A stretch of DNA of 64,000 nucleotides from Actinacidiphila acidipaludis (GTDB lineage: Bacteria > Actinomycetota > Actinomycetes > Streptomycetales > Streptomycetaceae). The notes under the pieces are model-generated. The model was not told the origin of the DNA. It made no database searches and was given only the letters and a program-made list of their open reading frames with translations. Where the stretch lies: positions 1 to 64,000 of the forward strand of contig NZ_JAINZZ010000022.1 of NCBI RefSeq assembly GCF_019890725.1, written 5' to 3'. Of this stretch, positions 15,905 through 25,700 are shown piece after piece. Position numbers and translations under genes: made by a program. The stretch's first letter is position 1, and every line of letters begins with the position of its first letter.

Positions 15905-16354
15905 ATGGAGTTCGGAAAGCTGGAGCGGGAGATCCGCATCGACGCGGCGCCGGAGATCGTGTTCGACGTGGTGAGCCGTCCCGAGCACCTCAGGATGTGG
16001 TGGCCCGACGAGGCGTCCTTCGCACCCGAGCCGGGCGCGGTCGGCGAACTGGCGTGGAACGGCCATGCGGCGGTCGAGGCCATCACGGTGGTCGAGGTGG
16101 ACCCGCCCCGGAAGTTCTCACTGCGCTGGCTCGCTCCCCAGGGACAGGCGCCCGGCGACGGCAATTCCCTGCTGGTCACCTTCGAACTCGAACCCTCCGG
16201 GGACGGCACGATCCTGCGGCTGACGGAGAGCGGCTGGCGGGAGAAGGGCTGGGAGGCCGCCGTCCTCGAAGAGACCTTCCACGACCACGAGCGCGGCTGG
16301 GACCTGTTCCTGCCCCGGCTGCGGAGCTACGCCCCCTCGGTGGTGGCCCGATGA
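15905..16354 (+). CDS. SRPBCC / AHSA1-type START-like domain protein
   Basis: 149 residues from ATG 15905 (GGAGG at 15894-15898, spacing 6). The sequence begins EFGKLEREIRIDAAPEIVFDVVS and shows WWPDEASFAPEPGAVGEL and LRLTESGW, which are marks of the AHSA1 branch of START-like folds. These are small cytoplasmic proteins with a hydrophobic pocket; many are paired with an ArsR regulator, as here, but their ligands are mostly unknown. Its stop overlaps the regulator's ATG (16351-16354), so the two are translationally coupled. Confidence 0.88.
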   Translation: MEFGKLEREIRIDAAPEIVFDVVSRPEHLRMWWPDEASFAPEPGAVGELAWNGHAAVEAITVVEVDPPRKFSLRWLAPQGQAPGDGNSLLVTFELEPSGDGTILRLTESGWREKGWEAAVLEETFHDHERGWDLFLPRLRSYAPSVVAR

Positions 16355-16692
16355 CCGTCACCGTGGACGACGAACTGTGGTCGGCGATCGGCGACCCGGT
16401 CAGGCGCCAACTGCTCGACCTGCTGCTCGCGGACGGTTCCGGCACACCGACCAGCCTGAGCGATCGTCTCCCGATCACCCGGCAGGCCGTCACCAAGCAG
16501 CTGGGCGTCCTCGACCGCGCCGGCCTGGTGCACGCCACGCCGATCGGACGTGAGCGGCGGTACGAGGTCGACGAGGACCAACTCGCCCGCGCGGTCCGGC
16601 AGCTGAACGACGTCGGCCGGTCCTGGGACGCACGGCTGCACCGCATCAAGCGCATCGCGGAGCAGATCCAGCGCGGGCAACTCGACGACTGA
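16351..16692 (+). CDS. ArsR-type winged-helix transcriptional regulator
   Basis: 113 residues. The winged helix spans about 5-85: LWSAIGDPVRRQLLDLLL, then the recognition helix in ITRQAVTKQLGVLDRAGLV and the wing IGRERRYEV. No metal-binding Cys pair of the ArsR/SmtB type is seen, so the signal is probably organic or a protein partner. It overlaps the START-like gene and most likely binds the paired GCAACC-N3-GGTTGC sites upstream, giving autoregulation of the operon (inference). Confidence 0.9.
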   Translation: MTVTVDDELWSAIGDPVRRQLLDLLLADGSGTPTSLSDRLPITRQAVTKQLGVLDRAGLVHATPIGRERRYEVDEDQLARAVRQLNDVGRSWDARLHRIKRIAEQIQRGQLDD

Positions 16693-16751
16693 GCACGAGA
16701 ACCAGGCCCGCGGCGACGTCAGGCGGACCATCCATCAGTGAGAGGACAGGT

Positions 16752-17564
16752 ATGAGCGGGCTGTTGCTCGACGGCAGGACAGCGGTGATCCACGGAGGCG
16801 GCGGTGCGATCGGGGGAGCGGTCGCACGGGTCTTCGCCCGCGAGGGCGCGTGGGTCTTCATCGTCGGACGGACGCAGGCGAAGCTCGACGTTGTGGCGCG
16901 GGACATCGCCGCCGCCGGCGGAGTCGTGGAGACCGCGCGGGTCGACGTCCTCGACCAGCCGGCGGTCGAGAAGCACGCGGCCGAGGTCGCGGCGGCGTGC
17001 GGCGGCATCGACATCGCCCTGAACGCCGTCAGCGTCCCGCACGACCAGGGGACCCTGCTGGCGGATCTGACGCTGGAGGAGTTCATGCGGCCGATCGACG
17101 GCTTCCTGCGGGCGCTGTTCGTCACCACCAAGGCGGTCGCCCGGCACATGGGCGGTGAACGCGGCGGTGTCGTCCTGACGTTGTCCGAGCCGGGATCCAA
17201 GCTGGCGGTGGGCGGCATCCTGGGGCACAGCGTGAGCGCGGCCGGCAAGGAGGCCTTCGCCCGGGTGCTGGCCGCCGAGCTGGCGCCCCGGAACATCCGG
17301 GTGGTCGGCATCCGCCCGCACGCCGTGGTCGACGCGCCCGCCGCCGGTTCCTACACCCGGGAGCTCTTCGGGCAGATCGCGGCAGCGGCCGGCGAGTCCG
17401 TCCAGGACATGCTCGACGGCGGAGGGATGGCGCAGGGGACGCTGCTCAAACGGCTGCCCACGCTCAGCGAGGTCGCCGAGACCGCCGCGTTCCTGGCGTC
17501 GGACCGGGCGGGAGCGATGACCGGCACGATCGCCAACCTGTCGGCGGGCGCGCTCGTCGACTGA
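16752..17564 (+). CDS. Short-chain dehydrogenase/reductase-like protein, atypical active site
   Basis: 270 residues, Rossmann fold. The nucleotide-binding turn is GGGGAIGG (about residues 15-22) where classical SDRs have TGxxxGIG. The catalytic Tyr of YxxxK is absent: the place is occupied by Ser in SVSAAGKEAF. The remaining framework (NAVSVPH, PRNIRVVGIRPHAV, LASDRAGAMTGTIANLSAG) is normal. AGGACAGG lies just before ATG 16752. It follows the ArsR gene by 59 bases and ends at a hairpin terminator, so it is probably last in that operon. It may be a divergent reductase or a non-catalytic SDR. Confidence 0.85.
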   Translation: MSGLLLDGRTAVIHGGGGAIGGAVARVFAREGAWVFIVGRTQAKLDVVARDIAAAGGVVETARVDVLDQPAVEKHAAEVAAACGGIDIALNAVSVPHDQGTLLADLTLEEFMRPIDGFLRALFVTTKAVARHMGGERGGVVLTLSEPGSKLAVGGILGHSVSAAGKEAFARVLAAELAPRNIRVVGIRPHAVVDAPAAGSYTRELFGQIAAAAGESVQDMLDGGGMAQGTLLKRLPTLSEVAETAAFLASDRAGAMTGTIANLSAGALVD

Positions 17565-17602
17565 TCCCCGGCCGCCCGCGGACGCGCTCCCGCGCCTGCA
17601 CG

Positions 17603-17638
17603 AGACGCCGTCGGCACACCTGACCGACGACGGCGTCT
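17603..17638 (+). terminator. Terminator after the SDR gene
   Basis: AGACGCCGTCG (17603-17613) pairs perfectly with CGACGGCGTCT (17628-17638), an 11-bp stem with a 14-base loop, 38 bases after the stop. Confidence 0.65.
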
Positions 17639-17799
17639 GGTTCGGCTCTCGCGCCCGGCTCATCACCGCTCGCCGTGGATGACAGGGTCGCGTTCCGCAA
17701 CGGGGCCTGCCGTGAGGGGACTTCGGCCGGCAGGGCGCAGTGACAGCGTTGTGACGGTAGGCGGACCGCGCGGGAACAGCCCCGGTGTTGCGGGGCCCC

Positions 17800-17993
17800 T
17801 AGACTCCCTGGCCATGACCAACGGGGACCGCGCACTCACCGACCTTGCCTACCGCACCCACCATCACAGCTACACGCACAGCCACGGCACCGGGTCCGGC
17901 GGCCTCGGCGGCACCGGCCTGATCGTCCTGCTGGCCGTCGTCGCCGTGGTCCTGCTGGTCGTCTACGCGGTCAAGCGCTCCAGCGGCGACTGA
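17800..17993 (+). CDS. Tiny His-rich membrane protein, probably leaderless (CDS 17814-17993)
   Basis: 59 codons from ATG 17814. Residues 15-25 are histidine-rich (THHHSYTHSHG), followed by a Gly linker and one strong membrane helix (LIVLLAVVAVVLLVVYAV), ending in a short basic tail, so it is a single-pass membrane peptide. A TAGACT hexamer at 17800-17805 lies 8 bases before the ATG with no ribosome site between, which fits a leaderless transcript. Function unknown; a metal-related role suggested by the histidines is speculation. Confidence 0.65.
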
Positions 17994-18049
17994 GAAGGCA
18001 AGGACCGGACCGCGACGCCCGGCTGCCGGGAGGAGCCGGAAACACGGAA

Positions 18050-18115
18050 GGGCGGGCCGGTCCCCCACTGACCGGCCCGCCCGGGAGCGGGCGCACCCCG
18101 CGAGAAGGTGCGCCC
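18050..18115. terminator. Two tandem hairpins between convergent genes
   Basis: First hairpin: 18050-18062 with 18070-18082, 13 bp, loop of 7. Second hairpin: GGGCGCACC (18089-18097) with GGTGCGCCC (18107-18115), 9 bp, loop of 9. They separate the tiny membrane protein (plus) from the S53 protease (minus), whose stop is at 18126. Confidence 0.75.
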
Positions 18116-18125
18116 GTCCCGTCCG

Positions 18126-21100
18126 CTACTTCCGCTTGAGCGTGAAGTCGGTGATGACCGCGACTCCCTTCTTGATCTTCACCGTGGCCACGGTCGGCTG
18201 GTAGCCGTCCTTGGCGACGATGACCGTCAGCGGGTTGTTGCGGGTGTCCAGCCACAGCGCGTACGTGCCGTCGGACCCGGTCGTCAGCGTGTACGTCGAC
18301 GCCCAGCTGTCGACCTGGACGGTGGCCCCGGCCAGCGGCGCGGTGCCGCCGGTCGAGGTCACGCCGAGGACGGTGCCGTTCATCTTGCCCCACGTCTTCG
18401 GAGGGTTGACGTGCAGCGTCACCGGGATCGGCGCCAGCTGGTACGGGGTGTCGCTGCCCGCGGTGATCTGCGCGGTGAAGTCACCGGGCTGGGTGACCTC
18501 GGGAACCGAGGCGTCCAGCGTGACGGTGACCGTCGAGCTCGCGCCGGGCTGCAGCGTGAGCGCCTGAGTGCTCTCGCCCAGCCACGTGACGTCGGCCGAA
18601 CCCTCCTGCGCGTAACCGGGCAGCAGCTCCACCTTCGTGATCGGCGAGCCGGGGGCGTCGCCGCCGCCGACCTTGTAGAAGCCGGCCGCGCCGCCGCCCC
18701 GGTAGGTCGGGACGTTGGCGTTCGGCAGGGCGCCCCACGTGCCGGACTGCGGGTCGAAGGCGTAGGTGCGGTTGGTCAGGGCGTTCTGGCTGACGCCGCT
18801 GGAGAGTAGCAGCAGCCCGTTCGCGGAGGTGTACGACGCGGCCCACTGGGTGGTCGGCATGTCCGCGATCGGCGACCAGGCGTCGCTGCCCGGGTCGTAG
18901 ACGTAGGAGTGGATGACGTCGGTGCTGCCGTTCAGACCACCGGCGCAGTAGAGCTGGCCGTTGATGCCGGCGCAGGACTCCCAGGAGATGGGCTCCGGGT
19001 ACGCGGCGATCGCGGTCCAGCTGTCGGTGGACGGGTCGTAGGCGCTGGCGTCCGTGGTGCCGCAGGACGTGGCGCCGCAGCCGCCGATCATGTAGAGCTT
19101 GCCGTCGAGCACCGCGGTGCCCGAGCCCGCGTACGGCTTGGGTGCGGAGGTGCCGGTGCTCCACGCGTCGCTGGCGGGGTCGTAGATCTCCAGCTTGGCG
19201 TCCGGGTTGCCGGACGCGCCCCAGCCGCCGACGGCGTAGAACTTGCCGTCGATGAAGCCGTGGGCCGGGGCTTCCCGGGTGTCGGCCGCCGACGCCAGCT
19301 TGGTCCAGCTGCCGGCCGTCGGGTCGAGGACGTAGAGGTCCTTGCTGTCGGCGGAGCCGGTGTAGCCGAAGGCGGAGTAGACCTTGCCGTCATAGGTGCC
19401 GACGGCGTTGTCCATGATGGCGTTCGGGTAGTCCGGGGCGGTCTGCCATGCGTCGTCCGACGGTCCCGCGGCCGGCTTCGTGGTGCCGTCGGCCGGGTGG
19501 GCCTTGCTGGACAGCGGGGAGTAGGAGCCCTTGACCGTCTGGAGCGGGGCACCCTGCGCCTGGATCTTGAAGCCGCCTGAGCGCTCGCCCAGCTTGAGCG
19601 TGGCGGGGGCGCCGCCGGTGTTCTTCACGGTGAGCTGCTGCGAGGTCTTCCCGCCCCAGCCGACGGTGGCGTCGACCGAGCCCGGGGTGACCTTGAGCTG
19701 ACCGGCCTTGAGGTTGAAGTCCCCCTCGACGGCGCTGTCCGCGGCCACCTTCACCGTCTTGGCGGTGGTGGCGTAGTGGGACTTGGCGGCGTCGAAGGCG
19801 TGGCTGCCGAAGGTGGTGGAGAACAGGGAGTAGTAGCCGTCCCCGATGTTCGGGTCGTCGGGCGTGGCGACGGTGGTGGCGGTCTGGGCGGCGTCGTCCT
19901 CGGCGGTGACCTTGGCGCCGACGACACCGGCGGAGGTGTTGGCGTCGGTCACGGTGCCGACGACCAGGCCGCCGGGGATCGTGGTCAGGTCGCGGTTGCC
20001 GACGAAGACGTTGTCGACGGACCACCACCAGCCGAAGTGGGACTGGAAGCGGAACCGGACCTGGACGGCGGACTTGCCGGCGAAGTCGGAGAGCGGGACT
20101 TCGATCCGGGCGGGGCCGGGGACGCCGGAGGTGGTGGACCAGACCTGGGTCCACGTGGCGCCGCCGTCGGAGGTGGCGTCGACCTCGGCGGTCTGGTTGT
20201 TGAACGCGGTGTAGTCGGTGTTGAAGGCGACCTCGGGCGCGTCCTTGTCGGTGAAGTCGTAGACCGGGCTGACCAGGGAGGTGTCCTGGGTGGCCGCGCC
20301 GCCGAAGTGGTCGCTGTCGGCCACGGCGAACGCGCCGTCACCGCCGGTCCGGTTGCCGCGGGAGCCCGGGTCGTCGAACTCCCAGCCGCCGGTGGTGCCG
20401 TCGGCGTTCACCACGCTCCAGCCCGTGGGCGGCGCGTCGGTGGCGTCGAACGTCTCGGTGGTGCCGGTCAGGTGCTGGCTGTACCCGCGGGCGGTGCCCG
20501 CCCACCGGTCGACCGGCACGGAGATGTTCAGGCTGCTCGCGCTGTCACCGACCGTCACGGTCTTGGTGACGGACTGGTAGCCGGGGTCGTTCGCGGCCAC
20601 GTGCAGGGTGTAGTCGTGCCCCTGCGGCAGCGACATGGAGTACGCGCCGGTGGCGGGGTCGGTCCACACCGAGCCGGGGACGCCGTCCGCGGTGATCTTG
20701 GCGTAGAGCGGCCAGCCGTGGCCGGAGCCGTCGGTGACCTTGCCGGAGACGGTCTGGCTCGGCACCGAGGTCAGGCTGTAGTTCTTCGTGAGCGTCGCCC
20801 CGTCGGCGACGGCCACACCCGAGTCGGTCGCGGTGGCGTAACCGAAGGCGTCCACGGTCACGTCGTAGGTGCCGACCGGGACCGTCAGGTCGTAGGCGCC
20901 GGAGGCGTTGGTGTGCGCCACGTCGGTGCCGACGCTGACGGTGGCGCCCGAGATCGCCTTGCCGGTGGCGGAGTCGGTGACGGTACCGGTCACCTCACCG
21001 TGCGGGCCGCTGCGGAAGGCCGCCAGGCCGCTGGGCGTGCCCAGGCCGGTCGGTCCGTCGTAGCCGGTGCCGCCGGTGCACAGGTAGCCAGGGGTGCACG

Positions 21101-22265
21101 AGCCGTTGGAGCCCGTGGTGATGTCGTTGATCCCCGAAGCCGAGGCGTACGGGTACGAGTTGGGGTACGTGCCCGCCACCGGGGTGCCGGCGTCGGCGTA
21201 CACGCTCGCGATGATCGGCGACGACACGCTCGTGCCGCCGTAGACCGACCAGCCGCCGGCGCCGTAGGTCTGGTAGACCGCGACGCCCTCGGCCACCGCG
21301 GAGACGTCCGCGAGTGCGCGGTTGGCGCAGCCGGTGTCCTTCTGGAAGGCCGGCTTGGGCTCGTACAGGGAGCAGCCCGAACCGGCGTCGCTCCAGGCCG
21401 ACTCGGTCCAGCCGCGGGCCGTGCCCGAGTCGCGGGTCAGCGTGGTGCCGCCGACCGCGGTGACGTACTGCGAGGCGGCGGGGTAGCCGACGCCGTATCC
21501 GTAGTCGCCGGTGGAGACGGTCACCGCGACGCCCGGGTGGTTGTAGTAGGCGTCGAAGGCGGTGGTCTCGGACGGGTCCTCGCCGTTGCCGCCGCGGTAG
21601 TCGCTGCCGTAGGAGTTCGAGACGAACTTGGCGCCCAGGGCGACGGCCTCGTTCACCGACGAGCCCAGGTTGTCGAAGCTGTTGTCGTCGGCCTCGACCA
21701 GCAGGATGTGGGCGTAGGGCGCGACCGCGGACACCATGTCCAGGTCGAGCGAGATCTCACCGGACCAGCCCGGGTCGGGGGACGGGTAGCTGGTTCCGCC
21801 GTGCTGGTCGACCTTGCTGAAGCAGCCGTTGGCGGTGGTGCAGGCCGGCAGCCCGTACTGGTCGCGGTAGACCGCGAGGTCCGCCTCGGCGTTCGGGTCG
21901 TCGAAGGCGTCGACGATGGCGACGGTCTGCCCGGCGCCGCCGTCCGTCGGCAGGGCGTAGGCGCTCTGCAGGTCGGTCGCGCCCCAGCCGTTGGGGGTGA
22001 CGGCTGCCGGGGTGACGCCCTTGCTCGCCTTCACGTCGGTGCGCCGCAGCGCGTAGCAGGTGAACTCGTTCTTGCCGGGCACGGAGCAGGAGGGCTCCAG
22101 CAGCGGGTGTCCGTCGGTGGCGGCGGCCGGGGTCGTGCCGGACGGCGCGGTGGCCCCGGCCGGTGCCTGGATTCCCAGGACCGCCAGCGCGGTGGCACTG
22201 GCGACGGCCAGGCCGGCGAAGATCGTCCGCCGGAGAGGTGGTCTGGTTCTCGTGGAATTGCGCAA
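18126..22265 (-). CDS. Secreted S53 (sedolisin) protease with kelch propeller, multidomain
   Basis: 1379 residues from TTG 22265 (GGAG 7 bases upstream). A signal peptide (about 1-38) is followed by the S53 domain (~80-430): Glu and Asp four apart in GEISLDLDM, the Ser in GGTSVSSPI, and the calcium-site end TGYDGPTGLGTP. Unlike kumamolisins there is hardly any propeptide. Then come two carboxypeptidase-regulatory-like beta domains, a jelly-roll of the MAM/immune-inhibitor type (~590-760), another regulatory-like domain, a kelch propeller (~930-1240, blades with YDPASDAW, YDPSTDSW, YDPGSDAW) and a last beta domain with NNPLTVIVAKDGY. It should degrade protein outside the cell at acid pH, as the family does. 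It is paralogous to the divergent gene at 22725. Confidence 0.9.
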   Translation of the reverse strand: MRNSTRTRPPLRRTIFAGLAVASATALAVLGIQAPAGATAPSGTTPAAATDGHPLLEPSCSVPGKNEFTCYALRRTDVKASKGVTPAAVTPNGWGATDLQSAYALPTDGGAGQTVAIVDAFDDPNAEADLAVYRDQYGLPACTTANGCFSKVDQHGGTSYPSPDPGWSGEISLDLDMVSAVAPYAHILLVEADDNSFDNLGSSVNEAVALGAKFVSNSYGSDYRGGNGEDPSETTAFDAYYNHPGVAVTVSTGDYGYGVGYPAASQYVTAVGGTTLTRDSGTARGWTESAWSDAGSGCSLYEPKPAFQKDTGCANRALADVSAVAEGVAVYQTYGAGGWSVYGGTSVSSPIIASVYADAGTPVAGTYPNSYPYASASGINDITTGSNGSCTPGYLCTGGTGYDGPTGLGTPSGLAAFRSGPHGEVTGTVTDSATGKAISGATVSVGTDVAHTNASGAYDLTVPVGTYDVTVDAFGYATATDSGVAVADGATLTKNYSLTSVPSQTVSGKVTDGSGHGWPLYAKITADGVPGSVWTDPATGAYSMSLPQGHDYTLHVAANDPGYQSVTKTVTVGDSASSLNISVPVDRWAGTARGYSQHLTGTTETFDATDAPPTGWSVVNADGTTGGWEFDDPGSRGNRTGGDGAFAVADSDHFGGAATQDTSLVSPVYDFTDKDAPEVAFNTDYTAFNNQTAEVDATSDGGATWTQVWSTTSGVPGPARIEVPLSDFAGKSAVQVRFRFQSHFGWWWSVDNVFVGNRDLTTIPGGLVVGTVTDANTSAGVVGAKVTAEDDAAQTATTVATPDDPNIGDGYYSLFSTTFGSHAFDAAKSHYATTAKTVKVAADSAVEGDFNLKAGQLKVTPGSVDATVGWGGKTSQQLTVKNTGGAPATLKLGERSGGFKIQAQGAPLQTVKGSYSPLSSKAHPADGTTKPAAGPSDDAWQTAPDYPNAIMDNAVGTYDGKVYSAFGYTGSADSKDLYVLDPTAGSWTKLASAADTREAPAHGFIDGKFYAVGGWGASGNPDAKLEIYDPASDAWSTGTSAPKPYAGSGTAVLDGKLYMIGGCGATSCGTTDASAYDPSTDSWTAIAAYPEPISWESCAGINGQLYCAGGLNGSTDVIHSYVYDPGSDAWSPIADMPTTQWAASYTSANGLLLLSSGVSQNALTNRTYAFDPQSGTWGALPNANVPTYRGGGAAGFYKVGGGDAPGSPITKVELLPGYAQEGSADVTWLGESTQALTLQPGASSTVTVTLDASVPEVTQPGDFTAQITAGSDTPYQLAPIPVTLHVNPPKTWGKMNGTVLGVTSTGGTAPLAGATVQVDSWASTYTLTTGSDGTYALWLDTRNNPLTVIVAKDGYQPTVATVKIKKGVAVITDFTLKRK

Positions 22266-22724
22266 CGTGTGACTCCATGCGTTCTTGCAGGGGTCGACCC
22301 GTGTACGGCTCTGGGGGCGACGGTGAATGCACGTGCAATCACCGGGGGTTAATTAGCGAATCCTGTTCAGCTCATGTCAACGGTCGCGGTTTGTGACAGA
22401 CGCGCACTCGGTGTGACGGAAGGGAGAGACAGGTGTGGCGGAAGGAAGAGGAATGATGGGGGTTTCTGGGGGATTGCGGAGTGAACACACAACCCCTACT
22501 CATGAGTTGACGCATCAGAGACCCCGTTGGTTCCCGCCTGTCCGGCTCGGGGCGTGAACACGTCACGGCGGCAAGCCGCCAGCGGCCCGCATTGACCGGT
22601 GATTCACGCCAGTTGGACCTTTGTGCTGGTCAGTCCGCCTCCTCGGGCTCCAACCGTCCCGCGTCCCTCTCCCGGATCCCCGATCACCCCGCGAGGTTCC
22701 GCAGCCGTCACTCCTGGAGTCCCC
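22266..22724. promoter_or_regulatory. Divergent promoter region between the two S53 protease genes
   Basis: Minus-strand promoter: TTGACA (22380-22375), a 17-base spacer and GCTAAT (22357-22352), giving a leader of about 80 bases for the protease at 22265. The region around 22350 (GTTAATTAGCG) is strongly AT-rich for this genome. For the plus-strand protease only weak candidates are seen (TTGACG at 22507-22512, TTGACC at 22592-22597) without a good -10 box. No gene is apparent in these 459 bases. Confidence 0.55.
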
Positions 22725-25700
22725 TTGCCAGTCCAACGCCCATCCGCGGGCCGGCGCACACGGCGGCACATCGCCGCCGTGGCCGCCGCCGTCCTCGCCC
22801 TCTTCGCGGTGCTTCTGCCCCAACAGGCCCTCGCCGCACCGCAGTCGGCCACCGGGAAGGTGACCGCGGCGCCCGCCTGCGGTACTCCGAAGCCCGGGCA
22901 CTTCACCTGCTTCGCGCTGCGCCGCACCGGCCACGCCGCCGCGCTCGGCGTGCGGCGCGACACCGCCGGAACGGCCGTCGCGCCCGACGGCTACGCGCCC
23001 GCCGACCTGCGGTCGGCCTACGACCTGCCCGCCGACGGCGGAGCCGGCGCGACCATCGCGATCGTCGACGCCTACGACAACCCGAACGCCGAGTCCGACC
23101 TGGCCGTCTACCGCGCGCAGTACGGCCTGCCGGCCTGCACGTCCGACAACGGCTGCTTCCGCAAGGTCGACGAGCACGGCGGCGCGGCCTTCCCTGCCGC
23201 CGACGAGGGCTGGGGCGCCGAGATATCCCTGGACCTGGACATGGTCTCGGCCGTCGCGCCACAGGCCCACATCCTGCTCGTCGAGGCCGACGCGACCACC
23301 TCGGACGACCTGGGCACCGCGGTGAACACGGCGGTGTCCCTGGGCGCGAAGTACGTCTCCAACTCCTGGGGCGGGTACGGCGACAGCACGGACGACCTGG
23401 CCTACGACGAGGCCTACTTCAACCACCCCGGCGTCGCCGTGGTGTTCAGCTCCGGAGACGACGGCTACGGCGTCAGCTACCCCGCCTCGTCGCCCTACGT
23501 CACGTCGGTCGGCGGCACCTCGCTGGTCCGCGACGGCAGCTCCCGCGGGTGGGGAGAGTCGGTCTGGAACGGCGTGACGTACAACTCCGACGGACCGCAC
23601 TGGGGCGCCACCGGCTCCGGCTGCTCGGCCGTCGAGCCCAAGCCGTCCTTCCAGGCCGGCGTCGACTGCGCCGGGCGCTCGGTCGCCGACGTCAGCGCGG
23701 TCGCCGACCCGGCCACCGGTGTCGCGGTCTACAACTCCTTCTCCGACGGCGGCTGGAACGTCTACGGCGGCACGTCCGCGTCGGCGCCGATCATCGCCGG
23801 CGTCTACGCGCTGGCGGGCACCCCCGTCGACGGCACCTACCCCGCTGCCTATCCCTACCAGCAGCCCGGCGCGCTCAACGACATCACGCGCGGCGACGAC
23901 GCGAGCTGCTCGGACGCCTCGCTCTGCGGCTACGGCACGGTCCCCGACTGCACGCCGGCCTACACCTGCGCCGCGCAGCCCGGCTACGACGGCCCGACCG
24001 GCCTCGGCACGCCCATCGGCGTCGCCGCCTTCAAGCCCGGCCCGCACGGCGCGGTGAGTGGCACGGTGAGCGACACGGCCACCAGGAAGCCGATCACCGG
24101 AGCCGCCGTCAGCCTCGGGGACTACCACGCGACCACCGACGCCCAGGGGCGCTACCGGCTCGACGTCCCGGCGGGCAGCTACCCGCTGACGGTCTCGGCG
24201 TTCGGTTACGCGGACCAGGACCTCGGGCAGGTGCGCGTCGACGACGGCGCGGCCCTCACCCAGGACGCCGCCCTCACCGCCGTACCTTCGCAGGAGATCT
24301 CCGGCACGGTCACGGACGGCGGCGGCCACGGCTGGGGCCTGTACGCCAAGCTCACCGTGGACGGCGTGCCCGGAACCGTCTTCACCGACCCGGCCACCGG
24401 CCGCTACTCGCTGCGGGTCCCGATGAACCGCAGCTACACCCTGCACGCCACCGCGCTCTACACCGGCTACCAGCAGGCGGCCTCCACCGTCGACGTGGGC
24501 ACCGGCCCGCGCACCGTGAACCTGGCCCTCCCGCTCAGCACCACGGGAGCGCTCCCGCCCGGCTACGAGACGGACTACCACGGCGGCGGGCTGGAGCCCT
24601 TCGCCACCGCGGCGGCGCCCGACGGGTGGACGGTCAAGAACAACACCTCCGCCGGCGGCTGGCAGTTCGACGACCCGCTGAACCGGGGCAACCAGACCGG
24701 CGGCACCGGCCGCTTCGCCGAGGTCGACGACTTCGCGCTCGGCTGGGCGCCCGCGGACACCGAACTCATCAGCCCTGTCTACGACTTCAGCGCCGAGACC
24801 AAGCCCGCGCTGCAGTTCGACACCGCCCTGCCGTCGCTGTACCGGCTGGGCGACCTGACGGCCGACGTCGACGCCAGCACCGACGGCGGCGCGACCTGGA
24901 CCACCGTGTGGCACCACACCGACGTCCTCGGCGGCCCCTCGCACCAGAATGTGCCGCTGACCGCCTACGCCGGGAAGTCCTCGGTGCGGCTGCGGTTCCA
25001 CTTCACCGGCTCGCTCACCGGCATCTGGCAGATCGACAACGTGGCCGTCGGCACCCCGACCCTCGTCACCCGGCCCGGCGGCCTGGTCGTGGGCCAGGTC
25101 ACCGACGCCAACACCCGGGCCGGCGTGCTCGGCGCGACGGTGAACGGCGTCGCCGCCCCGTCCGACGCCGGCCGCAGCGTGGCCTCGCCCGGTGACCCGG
25201 CCGTCGGGGACGGCCTGTACTGGCTGTTCTCCAGCCGTACCGGCAAGCAGCAGTTCACCGCGGGCCTGCCCGGCTTCGGCTACCCGGCGGTCACCGCCAA
25301 GGTCGACGTCCGGCCCGGCGCGGTGACGGCGGCCGACTTCGCCCTGCACCCCGCCCAGTTGCGGTACAGCGTCTCCGCCGTGAACGCGAACGTGGCCTGG
25401 GGGAGCAGCAGGACCGTCGACGTCAAGGTGCGCAACACCGGGGGCTCGCCCGCGACGTTCTCGCTCGGCGAGCAGAACCTGGCCGGCCCGAAGTCCGGGG
25501 CGGCCGGTCCCGCGGCACGCCGTACGCCGACCGCGATCACACCGCACGACCTGCTGAAGGCCGCGCCGGCGGCGGCCACCGGGGCCGCGCCCACGGCCGG
25601 GGCGTCCGCTTCCGCCGCCGCACCGGCCGACCAGGCGTGGCAGCCGCTCACCGACCTGCCCGCCGCGTCCTTCGGCGGCGTCGCGGCGGTCGACCACGGC

